Assembly (NCBI RefSeq): GCF_002355855.1
Contig: NZ_AP017655.1
Location: forward strand, 2,385,501 to 2,449,500
From: Sphingobium cloacae
GTDB taxonomy: Bacteria; Pseudomonadota; Alphaproteobacteria; Sphingomonadales; Sphingomonadaceae
DNA: 64,000 nucleotides
Reading direction: 5' to 3'
Position numbers and translations under genes: made by a program. The notes beneath the pieces are model-generated. The model saw only the letters and a program-made list of their open reading frames with translations, was not told where the DNA came from and searched no databases. Of the stretch, positions 1-9,235 are shown piece after piece. Positions within the stretch are counted from its first letter, which is position 1. Each line of letters starts with the position of its first letter.

Positions 1-1075
1 CTTGAAGGCATCGGGCCATGTCTACCCGGCCTATGAGACGCAGCAGGAGCTGGAGCTTCGCCGCAAGGTGCTGCTGGGACGCGGCCTGCCCCCCGTCTAT
101 GACCGCGCGGCGCTCAGCCTCACGCCTGAACAGATCGCCGCCTGTGAGGCGGAAGGCCGCAAGCCGCATTGGCGCTTCAAGCTGGACCATGACCGGCCGA
201 TCCTCTGGAACGACCTGATCCGGGGCGAGCAACGTTTCGATCCGAAGCTGCTCTCCGATCCGGTGATCCGCCGCGCCGACGGGTCATGGCTCTACATGCT
301 GCCGTCGGTGATCGACGATATCGCGATGGGCGTCACCCATGTGCTGCGCGGCGAGGATCATGTGTCCAACACCGCGACGCAGATCCAGATGTTCGCCGCG
401 CTGGGCGCGCGGCTCCCCGCCTTCGCGCATGAGGCCCTGCTGACCGGCAGCGAAGGCAAGCTGTCCAAGCGCCTCGGCTCGCTCGGCGTCGCGCATTTCC
501 GCGAGGGAGGGCTGGAGCCGATGGCGGTCCTCTCCCTGCTCGCCCGCCTCGGCAGCAGCATGGCGATAGAGCCCTTCACCGATGTGCGGCCGCTGATCGA
601 CAGCTTCGATTTCGCCCATTTCGGCCGCGCCCCGGCCCGCTTCGATGAGGGGGAACTGGCGACCCTCAACCAGAAGATCGTCCATATGCTCCCCTATGCG
701 GCGGTGGCCGGCCGCCTGCCCACCGGCATGGACGAAGCCGCATGGGACGCGATCCGCCCCAATCTGGAAATCGTCGCGCAGGCGGCGGACTGGTGGCGCA
801 TCGTCACCGGCCCGTTCGACGCGCCCGCACCGGAGGCGGAGGACCGCGACTTCCTTTCCGCCGCCCATCGCCTGCTGATGGAGATTCCCTTCGACGGCGG
901 CGAATGGCGCGCCCTTACCGATGCGCTCAAGGGCGAAACCGGGCGCAAGGGCAAGCCGCTGTTCCTGCCCCTGCGCCGCGCGCTCACCGGCATGGATCAT
1001 GGGCCCGATATGGGCCGGCTTCTCTCGCTGATCGGGAAGGAAGAGGCGCTGGCGCGGCTCAGTTCGCGCGCATAG
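1..1075 (+). CDS. gltX: Glutamate--tRNA ligase (C-terminal part, 5' end outside window)
   Basis: Cytoplasmic class I aminoacyl-tRNA synthetase that charges tRNA-Glu with glutamate using ATP. The reading frame is open at the left edge, so the N-terminal HIGH motif is outside. About 357 residues are visible: the core stretch LRGEDH (visible residues 115-120), the class I ATP-binding loop as KLSKR (153-157), then the helical anticodon-binding region. The length after KLSKR fits the short alphaproteobacterial form. Many alphaproteobacteria carry two gltX paralogues with slightly different tRNA preference, and which one this is cannot be told here. Its last 17 bases overlap the convergent hydrolase gene. 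Confidence 0.95.
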   Translation, partial: LKASGHVYPAYETQQELELRRKVLLGRGLPPVYDRAALSLTPEQIAACEAEGRKPHWRFKLDHDRPILWNDLIRGEQRFDPKLLSDPVIRRADGSWLYMLPSVIDDIAMGVTHVLRGEDHVSNTATQIQMFAALGARLPAFAHEALLTGSEGKLSKRLGSLGVAHFREGGLEPMAVLSLLARLGSSMAIEPFTDVRPLIDSFDFAHFGRAPARFDEGELATLNQKIVHMLPYAAVAGRLPTGMDEAAWDAIRPNLEIVAQAADWWRIVTGPFDAPAPEAEDRDFLSAAHRLLMEIPFDGGEWRALTDALKGETGRKGKPLFLPLRRALTGMDHGPDMGRLLSLIGKEEALARLSSRA

Positions 1076-1889
1076 CTTCCAGCGCGCGGCCCACCGCCAA
1101 TATGCCTTCGGGCGCGGCGGCAAAGCCCATATGGGTGCAGTCGACCTCGATCGCGCGGTCGCGTTCGCCTTTCCGCCCGCGCGCGCATTCGGGCAGGATC
1201 ACCCCGTCCCGCGCCGACCATAAAGCCACGGTCGGCACCGGCGGCTTTTCCTCGCGGCGGCAGGCGAAGGGCGGGCAATCGACCGGATGCCCCGCCACGA
1301 ACTGATAGAGCCGCCAGGCATGATTGGCCCGCGGATCGCCGGAAAAGGGCGTGCCCATCGTCACCACGCCGCCGACCTTGTGCGTCGCGAACTTGGCATA
1401 TTCGCGCGCGAACAGCCCGCCCAGGCTCCATCCCACCAGCGTCACCGGCGCGCCGCTCGACCGGCGGATCGCGTCGACGCGCCGGTCGATCTGCTCCAGG
1501 CTGTCGATCTTCGGCCCCAGATTGCGGCCCAGCCCCCAGCCATGCGCGTCGAACCCGGCGGCGTTCAGCACCTCGCGCAGCGGCTCCATCCGCCGCTCTC
1601 CCGCCATCAGGCCGGGGATCAGCAGCAGATGCCGCCCGTCCCCGCGAATGGCCTGCGCCAGTTCGGGCAGGCTCTTGCGCGTCCGCGCCAGATCGAAGGG
1701 CAGCGCCGCATTGCCCAGCAGGTGCGGGATCGGCGGACGCGCCACGGCCTTCGGGCCGGCGGGGAAACGGCCCTTCCAGAAATTCGCGATGGCATCCGCA
1801 TAGGGAGGCACGGCAAGGCAATCCTTCTCAAGCCCAGGGGCAAAGATGACATTGTCGTGACAAATGCGGCGACCGTCCATCGGTTTCAT
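1059..1889 (-). CDS. Alpha/beta hydrolase, lipase/esterase-like
   Basis: Alpha/beta-hydrolase fold protein of about 276 residues, probably a cytoplasmic esterase or lipase; the substrate cannot be told. The nucleophile elbow GWSLGG lies near residue 155. A candidate acid is the Asp in WSARDGVI, and a candidate catalytic His lies in CTHMGF near the C-terminus, in the expected order. The stretch LLLIPGLMAG supplies the oxyanion-hole region. The start is uncertain: an in-frame GTG lies 12 bases further upstream (1901) and ATGs are at 1889 and 1880. The 3' end overlaps gltX tail to tail. It is not obviously in an operon. Confidence 0.85.
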   Translation of the reverse strand: MKPMDGRRICHDNVIFAPGLEKDCLAVPPYADAIANFWKGRFPAGPKAVARPPIPHLLGNAALPFDLARTRKSLPELAQAIRGDGRHLLLIPGLMAGERRMEPLREVLNAAGFDAHGWGLGRNLGPKIDSLEQIDRRVDAIRRSSGAPVTLVGWSLGGLFAREYAKFATHKVGGVVTMGTPFSGDPRANHAWRLYQFVAGHPVDCPPFACRREEKPPVPTVALWSARDGVILPECARGRKGERDRAIEVDCTHMGFAAAPEGILAVGRALEAMRAN

Positions 1890-1925
1890 CGCCGATGACA
1901 CTCGATTCGTCGTTTGTGACAGTCT

Positions 1926-2816
1926 TCAGGGAGCCGGGGGCGAGGGCAGGCCGTCCGCCACGCGCGTCTGGCGCGGCTCCAATATGGCGGCGGTTTCGAT
2001 CAGGTCGAGCGCCCGCCGCGCTTCCAGATAGCGCCGCGCCAACTGCATCCAGCGGTCCGCCGCCGCCCGGTCGGGCATGCGCTGCACTTCCTGCAACGCC
2101 GCGTCGACCCGCCCCGCATCCATGTCGCGAAGCGCGCGCTCCATCGCCGCCTGCGGGCGCGGGGAGGGGGTGGATGCCTTGCGGATGGTGATAAGCTCAC
2201 GCGCCTCATGCTCCAGCGCCTGCCACCAGCTTGCGTCGCGGGGGGGCGATGTGATCTCGGCGGCGATCTGCGTCAGGCCGCCGCGCAGGTCGCCCAGCGT
2301 CACCGGCTCGCGCGCGGCGTTGATGATGGTGGCGACGGCGCGCGGCTGCGCCTGTCCGAAGCGCAGCCGCAACTGCCCCTCGACATAGCCGAGCGGCGCC
2401 CCGTTATCGAGCGCCCGCCGTGCCGCGAAGGCGACCAGCATCCCTTCCGCGCGGGTCGCATTGCCCGACGCCGCCTGCGCCTCCACGGTGATGCGGCTCA
2501 GCCTTTCCTCCAGCTGCACCACGCGGCTGTCGAGCAGCTCGGCGGCATCGGCGGTGAGCGGGCGCATGGCGGTGGCGGATGCGACAGGCCCGCCGGGCAG
2601 CGAAGCGGCCGCCTGGATGGCCGGCGCCGGCGTCATCCATCGTTTCTGGATCAGCGGCATCGCCCAGATGGTCAGCGCCACGCCGATGACGAAGGCCAGC
2701 AGCAGCAGGATCAGCATCGTCCACGGAACCCGGCCGCGCACGTCCGCCGCCGAGGGCGGGAGAGGCGGGGGCGGGGGAGGCGGAGGGGCGATCGCGGCGC
2801 TTTCCTGTTCGCTCAT
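1926..2816 (-). CDS. Mitofilin (Mic60)-like inner-membrane protein of the heme operon
   Basis: Protein of about 296 residues with a short N-terminal cytoplasmic part containing a run of nine prolines (residues 11-19), one transmembrane helix (about 31-55) and a large periplasmic part. The periplasmic part opens with a predicted coiled coil (around the stretch LLDSRVVQLEERLSRI) and ends in helical repeats. This layout, and the place directly after hemD, match the COG4223/mitofilin family, the bacterial relatives of mitochondrial Mic60, which shapes inner-membrane folds. The family call rests on architecture and synteny, since overall sequence similarity is weak. I chose the ATG of MSEQES because a GGAAG lies upstream; another ATG 18 bases earlier (2834) is possible. 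The gene follows the hemD stop by about 30 bases and is probably co-transcribed. Confidence 0.75.
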   Translation of the reverse strand: MSEQESAAIAPPPPPPPPLPPSAADVRGRVPWTMLILLLLAFVIGVALTIWAMPLIQKRWMTPAPAIQAAASLPGGPVASATAMRPLTADAAELLDSRVVQLEERLSRITVEAQAASGNATRAEGMLVAFAARRALDNGAPLGYVEGQLRLRFGQAQPRAVATIINAAREPVTLGDLRGGLTQIAAEITSPPRDASWWQALEHEARELITIRKASTPSPRPQAAMERALRDMDAGRVDAALQEVQRMPDRAAADRWMQLARRYLEARRALDLIETAAILEPRQTRVADGLPSPPAP

Positions 2817-2844
2817 CGGCGGCTTTTCTTCCATTGGGAGCCGT

Positions 2845-3513
2845 TCATTCGCATAATCGGCGGGCAAGAGCCAGCATCCTCTCGTCATCGGGCCTTTCGG
2901 CAGCCTGAACGCTGGCCCAGCCCTCGCCGCAGGCCGCCTGCGCCGCCGCGCTGATGGCGACGACATGCAGCCTGCCGCGCCGTTCCCGCGCCACCAGCCC
3001 CGCCAGCCGCCGCCCGGCGCGCGGGGAATGGATCATCAGCACCGCCGCCTGCCCGATCAGGCCGTCCAGCGCGCCCGCATCCGTCTCGACCATCTCATAG
3101 ACCGCGACCCGATGCAGGCTCAGCGGGCCCGGATCGACAGGCGCGGTATCGACGCCCCCCGGCAGAAAGACGGTTCGATGCCCGTCCGCCGCGATCCGGG
3201 CGGCGATGGCGCTGCCGTCCGTCTCGCCCGCGATCACCGCGTCGAATCCCGCCGCCGCCATCGCCGCCGCCGTCGCCCGGCCCACGGCATAAGCGGGCAG
3301 CGCGCGATAAAGCGCCAGTCGCGGCCCGGCCAGCCGCACGGTCTGCGCGCTCGTGATGAGCAGGGCGTCGAAGCCACCGGGCGAAGGCGCGTCCCAATCC
3401 AGCGCCCGCCCCTCGAAAAGCGGGCAGCAAGCGGCGGTCAGCCCCATCTCCGCCGCCCGCGCCGCCGTCCGGCCAGCGCCCGGTTCGGGCCGCAGGATGA
3501 CGAGCGGCCTCAC
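2845..3513 (-). CDS. hemD: Uroporphyrinogen-III synthase
   Basis: Converts hydroxymethylbilane to uroporphyrinogen III, inverting ring D, in cytoplasmic tetrapyrrole synthesis. The protein has about 222 residues, slightly short for the family (about 240-260). Typical features are the opening VRPLVILRPEPGAGRTA, the stretch LITSAQTVRLAG and the family signature region VLMIHSPRAGRRLAGLV near residues 155-170. The start is a GTG (3511-3513) that overlaps the hemC stop codon, which implies translational coupling. Sequence conservation in HemD is generally poor, so the neighbouring hemC strongly supports the call. Confidence 0.92.
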   Translation of the reverse strand: MRPLVILRPEPGAGRTAARAAEMGLTAACCPLFEGRALDWDAPSPGGFDALLITSAQTVRLAGPRLALYRALPAYAVGRATAAAMAAAGFDAVIAGETDGSAIAARIAADGHRTVFLPGGVDTAPVDPGPLSLHRVAVYEMVETDAGALDGLIGQAAVLMIHSPRAGRRLAGLVARERRGRLHVVAISAAAQAACGEGWASVQAAERPDDERMLALARRLCE

Positions 3514-4436
3514 GCCTCGAACAGGGCGCGCAGGGCAGGGCTGGCGCGTTCCAGCAGTCCCCGGCCCAAAGCCTCCGCCGCTTCGGCATCGCCACGCGCG
3601 ATCCGCGCTTCGTCGGCGACCGTCTCCTGCCCGTCCGCGCTCAATATCTCGGCGCGCAGGCGGATCGCGCCGTCCTCCAGCACGGCCAGCGCCGCGATGG
3701 GCGAATGGCAGGTGCCGCCCAGCCCCTTGAGCACCGCCCGCTCCGCCATCACGCAGTCGAACGTGCCGGCATCGCTGATCTCGCCCAGCAGTTCCAGCAT
3801 CCGCGCATGGCCGCCCAGCGTCTCGATCCCCACCGCGCCCTGCGACGGCGCGGGCAGCATCACGTCCAGCGGAACCAGCGCGCCCACCTCGCTCTGGCCC
3901 AGCCGGTCCAGCCCGGCGGCGGCGAGCAGCGTGGCATGGGCTTCCCCGGCCTCCAGCTTGCCCAAACGCGTCGCGACATTGCCCCGGAACAGGATGATCC
4001 GCGCATCGGGCCGCAGCCGCCGGACCTGCGCGGCACGGCGCGGGGAACTGGTCCCCACCACCGGATCGGCGGGCAGCGCCTCGAAACGCTCCGCGCCGAT
4101 CAGCTTGTCGCGGACATCCGCGCGCGGCAGCATCGCGGCGATGCGGATGGCGTCGGGGCGGATCGTCTCCACATCCTTCATCGAATGGACGGCGAAGTCG
4201 ATCTCCCCTTCCGCCAGCGCGCGGTCCAGCTCCTTGGTCCACAGCGCCTTGCCGCCGATCTCGGCCAGCGCGCGGTCCTGAATCCGGTCGCCGCTGGTCT
4301 GGACGACGACCGTCTCGATCGCCTCCATCGGCCAGCCGAAGCGGGCGCGCAGGGCCTGCGCGGTCATCTGCGCCTGGGCCAGCGCCAGCGGGGAGCCTCT
4401 GGTGCCGAGGCGCAACGGTCGATCTCTTCCTGTCAT
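3510..4436 (-). CDS. hemC: Hydroxymethylbilane synthase (porphobilinogen deaminase)
   Basis: Polymerises four porphobilinogen units into hydroxymethylbilane. The protein has 308 residues, the usual length. Visible features are the N-terminal RLGTRGSPLALAQ, the catalytic Asp in AVHSMKD, the arginine-rich substrate sites (TSSPRRAAQVRRLRPD) and the dipyrromethane-cofactor cysteine in GGTCHSP near residue 240. It is the first gene of the minus-strand operon hemC-hemD-mitofilin. It is divergent from tsaD with only 44 bases between the start codons, a pairing common in alphaproteobacteria. Confidence 0.98.
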   Translation of the reverse strand: MTGRDRPLRLGTRGSPLALAQAQMTAQALRARFGWPMEAIETVVVQTSGDRIQDRALAEIGGKALWTKELDRALAEGEIDFAVHSMKDVETIRPDAIRIAAMLPRADVRDKLIGAERFEALPADPVVGTSSPRRAAQVRRLRPDARIILFRGNVATRLGKLEAGEAHATLLAAAGLDRLGQSEVGALVPLDVMLPAPSQGAVGIETLGGHARMLELLGEISDAGTFDCVMAERAVLKGLGGTCHSPIAALAVLEDGAIRLRAEILSADGQETVADEARIARGDAEAAEALGRGLLERASPALRALFEA

Positions 4437-4480
4437 ATGCGGCTTGCTCTAATGGCCGGGCGCATTAGATGGAAGCGGCA

Positions 4481-5515
4481 ATGACGATCATCCTCGGTCT
4501 GGAATCAAGCTGCGACGAAACGGCGGCGGCGCTGGTGACGGCGGAGGGGAAGGTCCTCGCCCACCGCCTCGCCACGCAGGAGGAGGCGCACCGTCCCTAT
4601 GGCGGCGTCGTGCCGGAAATCGCCGCGCGCGCCCATGTGGAGGCGCTGGCCCCGCTGATAGAGGCTGCTCTGACCGACGCGGCGATGACGCTGGACGATG
4701 TGGACGTGATCGCCGCGACGGCGGGTCCGGGCCTGATCGGCGGCGTCATGGTCGGCCTCGTCACCGGCAAGGCGCTCGCCCATGCGACGGGCAAGCCGCT
4801 GGTGGCGGTCAACCATCTGGAGGGCCATGCGCTCTCGCCGCGCCTCGCCGATCCCTCATTGCAATTCCCCTATCTGCTGCTGCTGGTGTCGGGCGGCCAT
4901 TGCCAGCTTCTCCATGTGCGCGGCCCCGGCGATTATGCGCGGCTCGCCACCACCATCGACGATGCGGCGGGCGAAGCCTTCGACAAGACGGCGAAGCTGC
5001 TCGGCCTCGGCTTCCCCGGCGGCCCGGCGGTGGAGAAGGCTGCGGCAAAGGGCGACCCCCGCGCCGTGCCGCTGCCGCGCCCGCTCCTTGGCACGGACGA
5101 TCCGCATTTCTCCTTCGCGGGCCTCAAGAGCGCCGTCATGCGCGCCGCCCAATCGGGCAAGCACAGCGCGCAGGACATCGCCGCCAGCTTCCAGCAGGCC
5201 GTGGTCGACTGCCTGATCGACCGCACCCGCCGCGCGCTCGCCGCCAGCCCCGGCGTCACGGCGCTGGTCGTCGCGGGCGGGGTCGCCGCCAATCAGGCGG
5301 TGCGCGGCGCGCTCATGGCGCTGGCGGAGGAAGCCGGACTGCCCTTCGTCGCGCCGCCGCTCTGGCTTTGCACCGACAATGCGGCGATGATCGCATGGGC
5401 CGGGGCGGAGCGCTATGCGGCCGGTCTGGTGGACGATCTCACCATCCCGGCCCGGCCGCGATGGCCGCTTGATCCGGATGCGGAAAAGGCGCGTGGAGCC
5501 GGAGTCAAAGCATGA
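4481..5515 (+). CDS. tsaD: tRNA N6-adenosine threonylcarbamoyltransferase
   Basis: Catalytic subunit of the bacterial t6A machinery (with TsaB, TsaE and TsaC). It transfers the threonylcarbamoyl group to A37 of ANN-reading tRNAs in the cytoplasm. The protein is 344 residues with the ASKHA-fold opening [16 protein letters not shown], the metal-binding HLEGH motif near residue 110 and the glycine-rich [12 protein letters not shown] loop. I chose the ATG at 4481 because GGAAG sits just upstream; the ATG at 4469 lies in front of that Shine-Dalgarno sequence. It is followed by gpsA after 13 bases, probably one transcript. Confidence 0.97.
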   Translation: MTIILGLESSCDETAAALVTAEGKVLAHRLATQEEAHRPYGGVVPEIAARAHVEALAPLIEAALTDAAMTLDDVDVIAATAGPGLIGGVMVGLVTGKALAHATGKPLVAVNHLEGHALSPRLADPSLQFPYLLLLVSGGHCQLLHVRGPGDYARLATTIDDAAGEAFDKTAKLLGLGFPGGPAVEKAAAKGDPRAVPLPRPLLGTDDPHFSFAGLKSAVMRAAQSGKHSAQDIAASFQQAVVDCLIDRTRRALAASPGVTALVVAGGVAANQAVRGALMALAEEAGLPFVAPPLWLCTDNAAMIAWAGAERYAAGLVDDLTIPARPRWPLDPDAEKARGAGVKA

Positions 5516-5528
5516 AGAGCGTGAAAGC

Positions 5529-6500
5529 ATGAAGGCAGGGGTCATCGGCGCGGGCGCATGGGGCACGGCGCTGGCGCAATTGCTGGCCGCCGCCGGCGAG
5601 CAGGTCCGCCTCTGGGCGCTGGAACCCGAAGTCGTGGAGGCGGTGAACCGCGACCATGCCAATCCGCTCTACCTGCCCGATATTCCTCTCAGCCCCGGCA
5701 TAGAGGCGACGGGCGCCATGGCCGACATGGCCGACCGCGACCTGTTGCTGGTCGTCTGCCCCGCCCAGCATCTGCGCAGCGTCGTGGCGCAGGCCCCCGT
5801 GGGCGTGCCGCTGATCCTCTGTTCCAAGGGGATAGAGGCAGGCTCCCACCTGCTGATGTCGCAAGTCGCGCAGCAGGCCCAGCCCCGATCGCCCATCGCC
5901 GTCCTGTCCGGCCCGACCTTCGCCAGCGAAGTGGCGAAGGGCCTGCCCACCGCCATCACCCTCGCCTGCGCCGATGCCGACCTTGCCGCCCGCATCGCCG
6001 CCCGCATCGCGCGCCCGGCCTTCCGCCCCTATCTGTCGGACGACGTGATCGGCGCGGAGATCGGCGGCGCGGTCAAGAACGTCCTCGCCATCGCCTGCGG
6101 CGTCGCGGAAGGGGCGGGGTTGGGCCTCAACGCCCGCGCCGCGCTCATCAGCCGGGGTTTCGCCGAAATGACCCGCTTCGGCCTCGCGCGCGGGGCGCGG
6201 GCGGAGACGCTGGGCGGGTTGTCGGGCCTCGGCGATCTGGTGCTCACCTGTTCCTCCACCCACTCGCGCAACTTCTCGCTGGGCAAGGGCCTGGGCGAAG
6301 GGCATCCCGCCGCCGCCCTGCTCGCCAACCGGCGCACCGTGGCGGAAGGGGCGTTCACCGCCCCCGTGCTGCGCGAAGCCGCGCGCGCGTCGGGCGTCGA
6401 AATGCCGGTGGTGGAAGCGGTCTGCGCCCTGCTGGAGGATGCCGCGCCCCTGCCGCAAGTCATCGACGCGCTGCTCGCCCGCCCGATCCGCGCCGAATAA
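5529..6500 (+). CDS. gpsA: Glycerol-3-phosphate dehydrogenase [NAD(P)+]
   Basis: Reduces dihydroxyacetone phosphate to sn-glycerol 3-phosphate, the backbone for phospholipids, in the cytoplasm. The 323-residue protein opens with the Rossmann motif GAGAWGTALA. Other signatures are SGPTFASEVAKGLPTA, GGAVKNVLAIACG with the catalytic Lys, and GLGDLVLTCSS. The ATG at 5529 is preceded by AGCGTGAAAGC and leaves 13 bases after tsaD. The tsaD-gpsA arrangement is a standard alphaproteobacterial pair. Confidence 0.97.
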   Translation: MKAGVIGAGAWGTALAQLLAAAGEQVRLWALEPEVVEAVNRDHANPLYLPDIPLSPGIEATGAMADMADRDLLLVVCPAQHLRSVVAQAPVGVPLILCSKGIEAGSHLLMSQVAQQAQPRSPIAVLSGPTFASEVAKGLPTAITLACADADLAARIAARIARPAFRPYLSDDVIGAEIGGAVKNVLAIACGVAEGAGLGLNARAALISRGFAEMTRFGLARGARAETLGGLSGLGDLVLTCSSTHSRNFSLGKGLGEGHPAAALLANRRTVAEGAFTAPVLREAARASGVEMPVVEAVCALLEDAAPLPQVIDALLARPIRAE

Positions 6501-6542
6501 ATTCGCCGCGCGGCATTTTATCTTTTATATCCGGCAGCAATC

Positions 6543-8060
6543 ATGACGCGACAGGGGAATGACAGCAGCTTGGCCGCCGACGCAGCCCCTTCCGGATCGC
6601 AGGACGACATCGCGGCGCTCGCCAAGGGCGGGCGCATCAACATCTTCGGCTTTCTGCTCCGCCTGGCCGCGCGCCTGCCCTTCCTGTTCATCGCGGGCCG
6701 CTGGTATGGCGCGGACGCGCTGGGCCGCTTCGCCTATGCCGTGCTGGTGGTGGAGTTCATCGCGCAGTTGGCGACGCTCGGCCTGAAGCGCGGCCTCGCG
6801 GGCGCGCTGGCCCAGACCCAGCGGCCCCATTCCCATGTCGTGACCGACGCGATGATGGTGACGCTGGCCGCCTCCGTGCTGGGGGCGGGCCTGCTGATCG
6901 CCTTTCCGCAGGCCATGTTCCCCAACAGCACCATCAACGGCATGGACCGGCTGCTCGCCCTGATCGTGATCGCGGTCGCCGGGTCGGACGTGGCGCTGGC
7001 CGCCTGCGCCTATCGCTTCGACATCGGCGCGACGGTGCGCGCGCGTTCGATCATAGAGCCATGGGCGATCAGCATCGGCGCCTTCGCCTTCGCCTTCTAT
7101 TCGACCCGCGACGGCCTCATCCTCTCCTATGTGGTGTCGATGATCGCCGCGCTGGTCGCTTCGATCATCCCCATGACGCGCCATTACGGCATCCCCTATG
7201 GCTGGCGGCCCGATGTCGGGCGCCTGTGGCGGCTGGCGCGGCGCAACCTGCCGCTGGCGGCGGCGGACGGCGTGGAATGGGGATCGCGCAGGCTCGACAT
7301 GGCGATCCTCGGCCTCTTCGTCAGCCCGGCGGTGATCGGCATCTATTATGTCGCGCAGCAGGTCGCGTCCCTGCCGCAGAAGCTCAAGACCAGCTTCGAC
7401 CCGATCCTCGGCCCCGTCATCACCCGCAACCTGGCGGAGGGCAATCTTTCCGCCATCGCCAGGCAGGTCAGCCAGGTCGGCTTCTGGATCATCGCCGCGC
7501 AGGCGGGGATCGCGCTGGCGCTCGGCATACCGGGCGAAGCGGTCATGGGTCTGGTCGGCCCGCATTTCGTCGGCGGCACCGGCGCGCTCGCCTTCCTGCT
7601 GCTCGCCGAAGTCGTCGCCGCCACCGCCGTGGTAAGCGAATCCGCGCTGGTCTACATCGCCCGGCACCGCAACCTGATGATCTCCCTCTTCATGATCGGG
7701 CTTCAGGCCGGGTTGAGCTTCATCCTGATCCTGTTCGCCCGGCAGATGGGCTGGGCGGACATGGTGGTCGCCGCCGCGCCCGCTCTGGCGCTCACCATCG
7801 CGCTGGGCGTCGGCGCGCTGGTCAAGGCGCGGCTGCTCTCGCACCTGCTGAGCGCGCCCGTCAACGCATGGCGCTGGCCGCTGCTGGGCGCGTCCGCCAT
7901 CGCCTGTATCGTGGGCGGCGCCTTCGTCGCGCTGCCCCGCCAGCTCGAATGGGTCGAACTGGTCTTCGGCATCCCGGCGATATTGGGCGTCTACGGCCTC
8001 GTCATCTGGCGCTGGGGCTTCGGCCCGGACGACCGGGCGCTATTCCGCAAGGCGGCGTAG
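6543..8060 (+). CDS. Oligosaccharide flippase / Wzx-type polysaccharide exporter
   Basis: Integral membrane protein of 505 residues with a soluble N-terminus of about 30 residues and roughly twelve to fourteen hydrophobic segments, as in the MOP superfamily (Wzx/MurJ/MATE) of lipid-linked saccharide flippases. Typical are the conserved start of the membrane part GGRINIFGFLLRLAARLPF, the segment RFAYAVLVVEFIAQLATLGLKR and the central stretch YYVAQQVASLPQKLKTSFDPI. It probably moves a lipid-linked sugar precursor across the inner membrane. No glycosyltransferases are adjacent, so the substrate is unknown. It stands alone between gpsA and the convergent adenosine kinase. Confidence 0.85.
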   Translation: MTRQGNDSSLAADAAPSGSQDDIAALAKGGRINIFGFLLRLAARLPFLFIAGRWYGADALGRFAYAVLVVEFIAQLATLGLKRGLAGALAQTQRPHSHVVTDAMMVTLAASVLGAGLLIAFPQAMFPNSTINGMDRLLALIVIAVAGSDVALAACAYRFDIGATVRARSIIEPWAISIGAFAFAFYSTRDGLILSYVVSMIAALVASIIPMTRHYGIPYGWRPDVGRLWRLARRNLPLAAADGVEWGSRRLDMAILGLFVSPAVIGIYYVAQQVASLPQKLKTSFDPILGPVITRNLAEGNLSAIARQVSQVGFWIIAAQAGIALALGIPGEAVMGLVGPHFVGGTGALAFLLLAEVVAATAVVSESALVYIARHRNLMISLFMIGLQAGLSFILILFARQMGWADMVVAAAPALALTIALGVGALVKARLLSHLLSAPVNAWRWPLLGASAIACIVGGAFVALPRQLEWVELVFGIPAILGVYGLVIWRWGFGPDDRALFRKAA

Positions 8061-8110
8061 GGAGATGAAAGTTACCGGGCTCCCGCCTTCGCAGGAGCAC
8101 GAATCCCGAT

Positions 8111-9112
8111 TCAACCGAACAGCTTCGCGCGGATCAGCTTCAAATCCTCTTCCGGCCGCGCGCCCCAGTGGGCGATCACCTCCGCCGCCGCCGCCGCGCC
8201 CAGGCGCAGGCAATGCTCCACATCCATGCCGTCGATATGCGCGGCAAGGAAGCCGGCGGCGAACAGGTCGCCCGCGCCGGTCGTGTCCACGATTTGCGCC
8301 ACCGGCTCGGCGGTGACTTCGTAACGGATGCCGTCGACCACCGCGATCGCGCCCTTTTCGCTGCGCGTCGACACCAGCACCGGCACCTTGGGCGCGATGG
8401 CGGCGACCGCTTTCTCGAAATCATGAATCTGCGCGAGCGACTGGATCTCGCCCTCGTTGGAGAAGAGGATGTCGATCTGCCCCGCGTCGATCAGGTCGAT
8501 GAAATCCGCCCGGTGCCGCTCGATCACGAAGGTGTCGGACAGGGTGAAGGCGACCTTGCGCCCCGCGCCCCGCGCCGCGTCGATGGCCGCCCGCATCGCC
8601 TTGCGTGGCTGTTCCGGGTCCCACAGATAACCCTCCAGATAGAGGATGCCCGCCGACCCGATGAGGTCGAGGTCCAGTGCCTCCTGCGGCAGGAACTGCG
8701 ACGCGCCGAGGAAGGTGTTCATCGTCCGCTGTCCGTCGGGCGTCACCAGGATCAGGCAGCGGGCCGTCGGCACGTCGCCCTTCGCCGGCGGCGTGTCGTA
8801 CCGGATGCCGAGCGCGCGCACGTCATGGGCGAACACCGTGCCCAGCTGATCGTCGCACACCTGCCCGATGAAGGCGCAGCTCTTGCCCAGCGCCGCGATT
8901 CCCGCCAGCGTGTTGGCGGCAGACCCGCCGCTGATCTCCCTGCCCGCCTCCATGTCGGCATAGAGCCGCTCGGCCATCTCCGCGTCGATGAGCTGCATCG
9001 CGCCCTTGCTGAGGCTGCGTTCGGCGAGGAAGCCGTCGTCGCTGCGGGCAAGCACATCGACGATGGCGTTGCCGATGGCGACGATATCAAGCGCGGGGGC
9101 GGAAGCGGTCAC
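8111..9112 (-). CDS. Adenosine kinase / PfkB-family sugar kinase
   Basis: PfkB-family kinase of 333 residues that most resembles alphaproteobacterial adenosine kinase (adenosine + ATP to AMP). Visible are the N-terminal substrate region GNAIVDVLA, the GGSAANTLAGIAALG motif near residue 62 and the C-terminal anion-hole and catalytic-base motif DTTGAGD near residue 275, followed by FAAGFLAAH. Substrate preference within PfkB cannot be proved from motifs alone. The start is a GTG with AAGGA about six bases upstream. It is convergent with the flippase gene; the 50-base gap holds a dispersed inverted repeat. Confidence 0.88.
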   Translation of the reverse strand: MTASAPALDIVAIGNAIVDVLARSDDGFLAERSLSKGAMQLIDAEMAERLYADMEAGREISGGSAANTLAGIAALGKSCAFIGQVCDDQLGTVFAHDVRALGIRYDTPPAKGDVPTARCLILVTPDGQRTMNTFLGASQFLPQEALDLDLIGSAGILYLEGYLWDPEQPRKAMRAAIDAARGAGRKVAFTLSDTFVIERHRADFIDLIDAGQIDILFSNEGEIQSLAQIHDFEKAVAAIAPKVPVLVSTRSEKGAIAVVDGIRYEVTAEPVAQIVDTTGAGDLFAAGFLAAHIDGMDVEHCLRLGAAAAAEVIAHWGARPEEDLKLIRAKLFG

Positions 9113-9235
9113 GCGTTATCCTTATGCTGAAAGGGGAGGAGGAAGGGATGATGGTGCGTCCGTCTCTACCCATGCCGCCGCCCGCGCGCAACGGCCCTGA
9201 TTGACGGCGCGGGCGGAGCGGAGGATAGCTGCTCC

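Noticed and set aside
284..1123. Long minus-strand open frame opposite gltX
   Set aside because: No recognisable domain and strongly biased composition (many Arg, Ala, Gly, Gln); it is the shadow of gltX in a high-GC genome.
6505..6526. Palindrome GCCGCGCGGC followed by T-rich bases after gpsA
   Set aside because: A self-complementary ten-mer without loop makes a weak hairpin; not enough to call a terminator.
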